From contig OU452222.1 of assembly GCA_911728455.2 (NCBI GenBank), positions 3,291,592 to 3,355,591 of the forward strand: DNA of 64,000 nucleotides, written 5' to 3'. The notes beneath the pieces are model-generated. The model searched no databases. It worked only from the letters and a program-made list of their open reading frames with translations, and had not been told where the DNA came from. Position numbers and translations under genes: made by a program. Positions 58,693 through 64,000 of the stretch are shown piece by piece. The first letter of the stretch is position 1; the number at the start of each line of letters is the position of its first letter. The DNA is from Marthasterias glacialis (Eukaryota; Echinodermata; Asteroidea; Forcipulatida; Asteriidae).

Positions 58693-58840
58693 TTACACTT
58701 ATGTGTGATAAGCACTGTATATTAAGTGCTTTCTGAATCATGTGAGGAAAAAAAAAACACAGGCTGTTTTTGTTTGGGATTCAAAACAAGGACCCCTGCC
58801 CTCCGGAGCGGATGTCTTGACCGCTAGACCACTGATTGCC
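58693..58840 (-). mobile_element. SINE family B, minus copy
   Basis: The minus strand shows GTCTAGCGGTCAAGACATCC, a degraded B box, then CTGTGTTTTTTTTTTCC and AAGCACTTAATATACAGTGC, the family layout. A run of 14 C follows on the plus strand. Confidence 0.65.
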
Positions 58841-58943
58841 CCCCCCCCCCCCCGGTGTCCAGAGGTCAGTTCGAATCCTGTAATCAACAGCAGGTGACAC
58901 AAACAAATTACTGAATATAATAATTGCATTGGGGAATACAAAA

Positions 58944-59185
58944 TGTTATTTTTATTTGTACCTGAACACCAATGTGTAATAAGCTCTGTATACACTTAGC
59001 AGCTCATCCATGGTGGTTTGCACCACCGCAGCTATGGCCGCCGCACGCTCGTGTGGTGGCTGATGCGCTATTATCGCGTTGCACTGCACGTGCGGCGGCC
59101 ATAGTTGCAGTGGTGTACTAAACCAACATGAACGAGCAGTGCTTGGACTAGTGTATACTCATGTTGTCTGAGTCCTGCAAGAAAT
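58944..59185 (-). mobile_element. SINE family B tail split by a MITE
   Basis: ACACCAATGTGTAATAAGC and TCTGTATA, then after 161 bp TATACTCATGTTG and TGAGTCCTGC. In the intact copy at 59580-59760 these are adjacent (GCACTGTATACTCAGTAC). Confidence 0.65.
58993..59153. mobile_element. TATA-flanked palindromic MITE, copy 2
   Basis: CACTTAGCAGCTCATCCATG at the left, GAACGAGCAGTGCTTGG with ACTAGTG at the right, TATA directly outside both ends. The interior has CACCACCGCAGCTATGGCCG and its inverse. The SINE interruption gives the empty-site sequence. Confidence 0.75.
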
Positions 59186-59329
59186 CAAATCTGTGGTGCA
59201 GTTATCACATGACTTAATTTATTTTGGTGTCTGCATACAAGGCGTCTTATTTTCTATCGGGAAACGTGCGAGTCAATAATTTGTTGCTCATTCTGTCTTT
59301 ATCTGTATTCTTGATTTCTGTACTTTCAG

Positions 59330-59532
59330 ATTCAGAGACGGAGAGAAATGCCCTGATGGAGCGAGTGTATCCCAAGCTCCGAGAACATTGCGCTCTCAAC
59401 GGCTACGAGTTTGAGGCCATTGATCTCCACTGGGGATTGTGGGACCCCAAGCTTCAAGATGAACGATTTCTGGATCAGTGTTTACGAGAAATCAAACATT
59501 GTCAGGCTACCTCTACTGGACCCAACTTCATG
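59330..59532 (+). CDS. NWD-like gene exon 3: DUF4062-type core
   Basis: Acceptor TGTACTTTCAG and donor ATG/GTAAGAT, 203 nt, phase 1 in and phase 0 out. With the last base of exon 2 it gives DSETERNALMERVYPKLREH, then CALNGYEFEAIDLHWGLWDP and on to REIKHCQATSTGPNFM. The ER...L...VYPKL and IDLHWG motifs are the best conserved marks of the N-terminal region of NWD1/NWD2, TEP1 and similar NACHT proteins. There the pattern is FIS...D...ER...L...vyP.L...C...G..F...DL.WG. The region probably folds as an alpha/beta domain upstream of the NACHT NTPase; function in these proteins is poorly known. Confidence 0.93.
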
Positions 59533-59579
59533 GTAAGATTCTGGGCTGGAATGAATTACAAACTACAAACAAACCACAA

Positions 59580-59760
59580 GAACATTATTTGTGTTTTTGC
59601 TTATAAATACACCAATGTGTGTTAGGCACTGTATACTCAGTACTTTCCCCGAGTCCTGTGAAAAACTCACAGGCATATGCCTTGAGTGGGATTCGAACCC
59701 ACGACCCCTGCCATTCTAGAGCAGATGTCTTCCCAACTAGACTACCGAGATTGCCTGGCA
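59580..59760 (-). mobile_element. SINE family B, minus copy of inverted pair
   Basis: The minus strand shows GGTAGTCTAGTTGGGAAGAC, TCGTGGGTTCGAATCCCACT, CTGTGAGTTTTTCACAGG and AGTACTGAGTATACAGTGCC. This is the best preserved member of the family. Confidence 0.8.
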
Positions 59761-59763
59761 GCT

Positions 59764-59935
59764 AGAGAATGGCGGGGGTTGTGGTTTTCAAATCCCACCC
59801 GAGGAATATGCCTGTGAGTTTTTCACAGGACTCAGGGAAAGTACTGAGTATATACAGTGCTTAACACACATCAATGTATGGGTAAAAAAACACAAATAAT
59901 ATTCTTATCCCCGATGCAAAAAATTAACATCTATT
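59764..59935 (+). mobile_element. SINE family B, plus copy of inverted pair
   Basis: AATGGCGGGGGTTGTGG (degraded head), TTCAAATCCCACCC, CTGTGAGTTTTTCACAGGAC, ATATACAGTGCTTAACAC and a 3' end CTTATCCCCGATGCA with an A-rich tail. It lies head to head with the preceding copy, so a transcript could fold into a hairpin of about 150 bp. Confidence 0.8.
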
Positions 59936-59941
59936 ACAAAC

Positions 59942-60110
59942 CACAAGAGAAACTGACTGGGTAAATTTTAATTCAATTTGGGGTGAACAAAGACAAATTG
60001 ACCAGAACAGGATTTAAACCTGCGACCTCTGATTGGACGTGCCGGCGCTCTACCAACTGAGCTAGCTAGCCCTAACGTTGGTGGTCTCCCAAGTTTGTCA
60101 ATATCTTTGT
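59942..60110 (-). mobile_element. SINE family A, minus copy
   Basis: The minus strand has CTAGCTCAGTTGGTAGAGCG, CGGCACGTCCAATCAGAGG and TCGCAGGTTTAAATCCTG, then the body ending TTACCCAGTCAGTTTCTC and TTGTGGTTTGTAA. Confidence 0.78.
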
Positions 60111-60905
60111 TCACGGGTGCCTTTAAATTTTCTTAATTCATATGTTGTTTGTATGTTGTCTTAATGTGCAGAGGATGGTGTGCAACAAAACAATTTTAAA
60201 ATGGTTTAAATGTTTAAGTTTCCTCTGATGAAAGATTTCCAATTTCCAAGGACTTGTTTATGTTTTTTCATGAAATTTTGTCCAGAATTTTTTTTTTAAA
60301 TTGCACTTAAAATTGTTTGGTTGTGTATTGATAAACGCCTTGATATCCCTAACCCCGAGCTATTAAGAGTAGAACAGTTTGAGCAACACCAGCAAGATGT
60401 AGCTATTTACAAATCACAGGAGCATTTACAAACAATTCCTGCCGGTCTCAAAGAGAAAGATTTTCACTTTTTGGTATGTTATGCCCAAACTACAGGATGT
60501 TATGCAAACAGTCTTGCCTCAAGCATAACAAATGTGGCAAGTCCATATCGGATGTGTGTTTGGAGATTTTTCAAAAACAATTTTTTGACTGCCATGGATT
60601 CGAAGCGGTCTGCTCCACATTGTGATTCAAAACATCGTTTGTAAACATCCACATCTTGTTAACAAAATTCAGGACAACGTTTTTTTGGTTTTTTTTCCCA
60701 GAATGTTAAGAAGGAGTGATTTGAATGTGCTTATTAAATTATCATGTTTTTGTTTTGTAGTTTTTGTTTTACGTCTCATGTTTATTCATAGATGGAAATG
60801 CAATATAATGAATGCGGAGCTTTTACTCTCTTTCAACCATGTCCAATGTACAATATTCCAACCAAGCTAACCCTGAATTAGCCCCCCCCATAAAAATTTT
60901 TAAAA

Positions 60906-60908
60906 ACC

Positions 60909-60943
<35 letters not shown>

Positions 60944-60991
60944 CTACAACAACAACTACAACAACTACAACAACAACTACAACAACTACAA
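60906..60991 (+). repeat. (CAA)n/(CTACAA)n microsatellite
   Basis: About 14 CAA units followed by mixed CTA and CAA units. The poly-Q open frame through it is intronic and not a gene. Confidence 0.95.
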
Positions 60992-61209
60992 CTTTGTGCA
61001 TCCAATCTAATCACAAAATCATTTATCTTGTACACACAGGATCAAGTATCTACTCGGCTGAAATGTTGCATCATACGAAACACTGCGTTTCCATTTTATT
61101 TATTTTATCTTAATCTTATTTGTTTTCCTTTTCATTTGCCGTCTTTCCATGTTTACATTTCCCTCTCTGTTTCCGTCCCTTGTTCCCGCATCTTTCACAC
61201 CCATTGCAG

Positions 61210-61465
61210 TCCTTCCTGAACATGAAGTACGATCGGTGTAAGACACCTGTCCGCGTCTTGGCCTCGGCATTCGACCGTCTCCTCAAGAAAGTGGCCGGTG
61301 AAGAGGACAGGAGCCTGCTGACTAAACACTACTGTCTGGACTCCAATGCCGTACCGCCGGTGTACTTGTTCCAGGGGAGAGCAACAGACGACGAGGCGGA
61401 GATGATTTGTGAAATCTTGAGGAGTTCATGGGGGAAGGAGGAGAAGGAACGATACATGGCTTCTG
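61210..61465 (+). CDS. NWD-like gene exon 4
   Basis: Acceptor CACCCATTGCAG and donor TTCTG/GTGAGT, 256 nt, phase 0 in, phase 1 out. It continues GPNFM with SFLNMKYDRCKTPVRVLASA, so the join restores the GPxF...L..KY motif of the family. Later DSNAVPPVYLFQ matches the DENAFPP.Y.LQ string of NWD1. An acidic helical segment (DDEAEMICEILRSSWGKEEK) follows. No stops or frameshifts. Confidence 0.93.
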
Positions 61466-61729
61466 GTGAGTGGAGACCAACACCTACTAATGCTTCAACT
61501 TTTCAGGCAGATTGCCCAAAACAGCACTCAACACGTACATTTAGCTGTGTACAGTCGAATGAAGTTTTGGAACATTCAGTACGACCTTGCTGTTTTTCAA
61601 TAGACACATATTCATCCGTTCACTTTTTGAACGCACCTTTCATGCTTTGTTGACCTTCAGAGACAATTCTTTATAATTTTAGCAGTTGTTATTTAGTTTG
61701 TACGGTGTTTTACATAATTCTGCTTTTCA

Positions 61730-61802
61730 GTCGTTTTGTAAAGCGCTTTGAGGTGGCTTTAACTGCATAAGGCATTTTTAAATCCCTTTATTATTATTAT
61801 TA
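61730..61802 (+). repeat. SINE-type 3' tail remnant
   Basis: TTTTGTAAAGCGCTTTGAGG and AAGGCATTTTTAAATCCC then a TTATT run, as at the 3' end of the 47661-48015 SINE. Confidence 0.55.
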
Positions 61803-62115
61803 TTCACTTCTGTATATATATACAGAACAATATGCCAAGATCGATTTTTTTTTTTACTCTTGAAAAATAGTACAAACAGAAACTTGGTTTAGAAATATAG
61901 AAGCAGGTCAAATTTTGCAGCCATTTGTGGCTGCTATGGGCATTTTGGCACGAGCGGTTTGTAGCCGCTGTGATCTCCGAAGGTTTAAACATAAACAAAT
62001 AATACTCAGAGTCCCGCTTCTTGTTTTATTGGTTTAATTTTCCCAAGCAAAAAATCAAAGTAGTCATCTGAGAGTGGTAACCAACTGTTTTTATATAAAG
62101 TTGCATTCTAGTACG

Positions 62116-62479
62116 TTAAAGCCCATATTCACTTTTGGGAACACCGAAAAACAAAATGTTCACAGATTTGCACATAACTGACATGGTATAGAGAAGATGA
62201 TGGTAGAAAACTTCCTGTGAAATATTTTTGTCTGATGTGTTATCGTTTTCGAATAATTAGTGAAATAAGATCCACATATGATTTTTCGTCTCATGAGACG
62301 AAAAATCCGGCCATTAGAATGAATACAAAAACGCTAAATGACTTTGTATTGTTTTCTCGTAAAGGAAACAATGAAAAGAGCTGAAACTTTTGCAGGTTGA
62401 TTTTATTAAATAACTCTTGATGCTCATAAGGTATGGAAGTATTTCCAGACACTTTACCAAAAGTGTACAATGGCTTTAA
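62116..62479. mobile_element. TTAAAGCC-ended element, copy C
   Basis: Starts TTAAAGCCCATATTCAC and ends TGGCTTTAA, TTAA at both ends, 364 bp. Contains a perfect 26-bp palindrome at 62281-62306 centred on CTCATGAG. Shares GGTAGAAAACTT and GGAAACAATGAAAAGAGCTG with copies A and B. Confidence 0.75.
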
Positions 62480-62857
62480 ATCATTGCTCGGTACAAATAG
62501 TTATATTAAAAGTAATAATTTATACACTGCATCAAATGCTCCCGGGCATCAGATGTTTCATAAAAATAGTATTTGAATAATAACTCATTAAGTATTGCTA
62601 AATGATTTATTATTTAACGTAATTACCATTGGAAATGTGTCTACTGCCGTAGCAACTAAAATGGCAACAAAAGAGAAGAGAAATATCTATTCTTCAAAAA
62701 AAGATTTGGCATGGATGTTTTTTTTCTTATTATTTGAGTTGGCAAATAATAAAGATTATCATATTGCAGCAGTATGTCGCTGTTACATGTAAGTTAATTT
62801 TATTTGCATTCCTTGGTATCAGTATGCAAAAATGTCGTTTTGTTGTGAATCCACCAG

Positions 62858-63241
62858 TTGCTGAGATGGAGATAGATGAGGGTGTGTTTTGTCCGACCAG
62901 CGTCAGCGATGCGGTCATCTGGCTCCACCGTCGCTTCACTCGCATCGACCACAACGATGAGACGGCCAGCATCTACCTGGACCTCTCACCAGACAATAAA
63001 GAGGCGGACACACACTCTCACGAGCAACTCGCTCAACTCACAAAGAGATTGGTAGCCAAGGTTAACGAGGGGAACTTCTTCAAGTTTGACATCCCCTGGA
63101 GCCCGAAGGGACTGGACCCAGACGGGATCTCCACCCACGCTAAATACATCGATGAGGTATGTCTGAAGACCCAGCAGATGCTGACCGAGCTGATTGACAG
63201 GGCCATGGCTGAGAGAATGGAAGAAGATGTTATGGCTAAGA
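62858..63241 (+). CDS. NWD-like gene exon 5 (gene continues beyond window)
   Basis: Acceptor GAATCCACCAG and donor AAGA/GTAAGTT, 384 nt, phase 1 in and out. It reads VAEMEIDEGVFCPTSVSDAV, then IWLHRRFTRIDHND, a variable SIYLDLSPDNKEAD segment, LAQLTKRLVAKV, FDIPWSPKGLDPDGISTHAK and YIDEVCLKTQQMLTELIDRA. NWD1 has the same order (VIEWEIE..., LPWS...NPK.KTHA.YL...), which places this just before the NACHT NTPase. Visible protein is about 410 residues from the exon-2 Met, or 429 with the 9838 exon. NACHT and WD40 repeats are expected beyond 64000. In other animals NWD proteins are predicted cytosolic STAND-type scaffolds; role here unknown. Confidence 0.92.
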
Positions 63242-63908
63242 GTAAGTTCATTTCATTTGTATCATTTCAATTCCAAGTGGGTTTTTTTCTTCTACTTTTT
63301 AATTTTTAATTTTTTTTTTTTGCTTTCCATATTTTCCATGTTGGAGTCTCTCTTTTTTTTTCAGACGAAATATGTTTTATTCCTTTCTTTCCAAAAGATG
63401 AACTGTATTAAAAATTTAAGTACAGAAACTGTGTATGTACATGTTTTTGATTGAAATTTACTATATTTGATTGAAACCAGAGACAAACTGCAAAAGATTT
63501 CTCCCTGGCCTCAAGCGAAAAGAGTGATTTTCAATCTAGAGCGGTTTTCAGTCTCACTATTTAAGAGAGTATTGTTGTTAGATGTCTTTGATTATTGGAA
63601 AATGAGATGTGTTCTGTCTGACGTTTTAATTTGATGTCATCGAATGACGTAGTCCTTACGTATATCAACTGTGGACTTTAAAAATGTTTCTTTAAAAATA
63701 ATTTTGCCGCGTTGCCGAGAATAGTGCTATTATTTTTCACAACTCTATGTCCAATGGGTTTGAAAATAATGATTTTAGAGTTGTCTAGTCTGAAGCTATA
63801 ATGATGTTTATAAAATAGGCATAAGGTCTAAGTAATTCCAATGTGCGTCTCAAAGAGCTCAGTGTTTTTTCCTGCAAGGTATATGGAGTTACATTTTGAA
63901 GTATGAGA
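63242..63908. other. NWD intron 5, start
   Basis: Begins GTAAGTT. AT-rich with poly-T runs; no further exon was recognised before the window ends. Confidence 0.5.
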
Positions 63909-64000
63909 CCTGTTCCTTTACGTAGCACCATGTAATGGTTTACAAGGTGCTGTGGCGCAATCTGCGGCCGATCAAACCAGGAACACCGGGGCGAACCCCT
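63909..64000 (-). mobile_element. V-SINE-like element, minus strand, cut by window edge
   Basis: The minus strand from 64000 reads AGGGGTTCGCCCCGGTGTTC, CTGGTTTGATCGGCCGCAG, then GCACCTTGTAAACCATTACA and TGGTGCTACGTAAAGG. It shares AGGGGTTCGCCCCGGT with the SINE at 11318-11560 and continues past the point where that copy diverges. The tRNA head would lie beyond 64000. Confidence 0.65.

Larger units (their letters stand above)
59533..61209. other. NWD intron 3
   Basis: Contains an inverted pair of SINE B copies, one SINE A and a CAA microsatellite, listed separately. The 107-codon frame at 60321-60644 has no recognised domain. Confidence 0.6.
61466..62857. other. NWD intron 4
   Basis: Holds the SINE-tail remnant and a TTAA element (62116-62479), listed separately. 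Otherwise nothing was recognised. Confidence 0.6.

Noticed and set aside
60812-61219. Glutamine-rich ORF resembling a poly-Q protein
   Set aside because: It is a CAA microsatellite within NWD intron 3 and ends over the exon 4 acceptor in another frame.
63194-63454. Phe-rich ORF overlapping NWD exon 5
   Set aside because: Frame-shifted shadow of the exon running into intronic poly-T.

Overview
The window looks like AT-rich nuclear DNA from an invertebrate deuterostome, most likely an echinoderm such as a sea star. This is an inference. It rests on spliced exons with long introns, tRNA-derived SINEs (one with a V-SINE-like central region), many palindromic TIR elements, and proteins closest to animal BLOC1S4 and NWD-type NACHT/WD40 proteins. 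There is no operon, CRISPR array or prokaryotic signal. Almost every long open frame is chance or repeat-derived; the real coding sequence is in eight short exons.

Left edge (1-1012, minus strand): the first three coding exons of BLOC1S4 (cappuccino), a subunit of the BLOC-1 complex. They are joined by phase-0 introns, and the gene runs off the left edge. Its upstream side carries a threefold 25-bp repeat and a 182-bp direct repeat.

Positions 1013-9837 are intergenic and hold several short TIR elements, including a hAT-like one with an 8-bp target duplication.

Positions 9838-64000 (plus strand) hold the 5' part of an NWD1/NWD2-like gene: NACHT and WD repeat protein family, DUF4062-type N-terminal region. 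Four exons are secure (50869-51257, 59330-59532, 61210-61465, 62858-63241). They join in frame with consensus splice sites and encode a Pro/Ser-rich leader and then the N-terminal homology region. A candidate first exon at 9838-9893 joins in frame across a 41-kb intron. Both possible start codons open with an N-myristoylation motif (MGxxxS). The NACHT and WD40 parts should lie beyond position 64000.

The 41-kb intron and the smaller introns are a dense repeat landscape: three tRNA-derived SINE families, at least ten TIR/MITE families (several with clear target duplications or nested insertions), a 340-bp pentanucleotide array, a 565-bp inverted repeat pair 23 kb apart and a 0.5-kb direct repeat. 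One SINE, itself carrying a MITE, abuts exon 2 of the NWD gene and supplies its polypyrimidine tract. The two genes are transcribed divergently and have no evident functional link.
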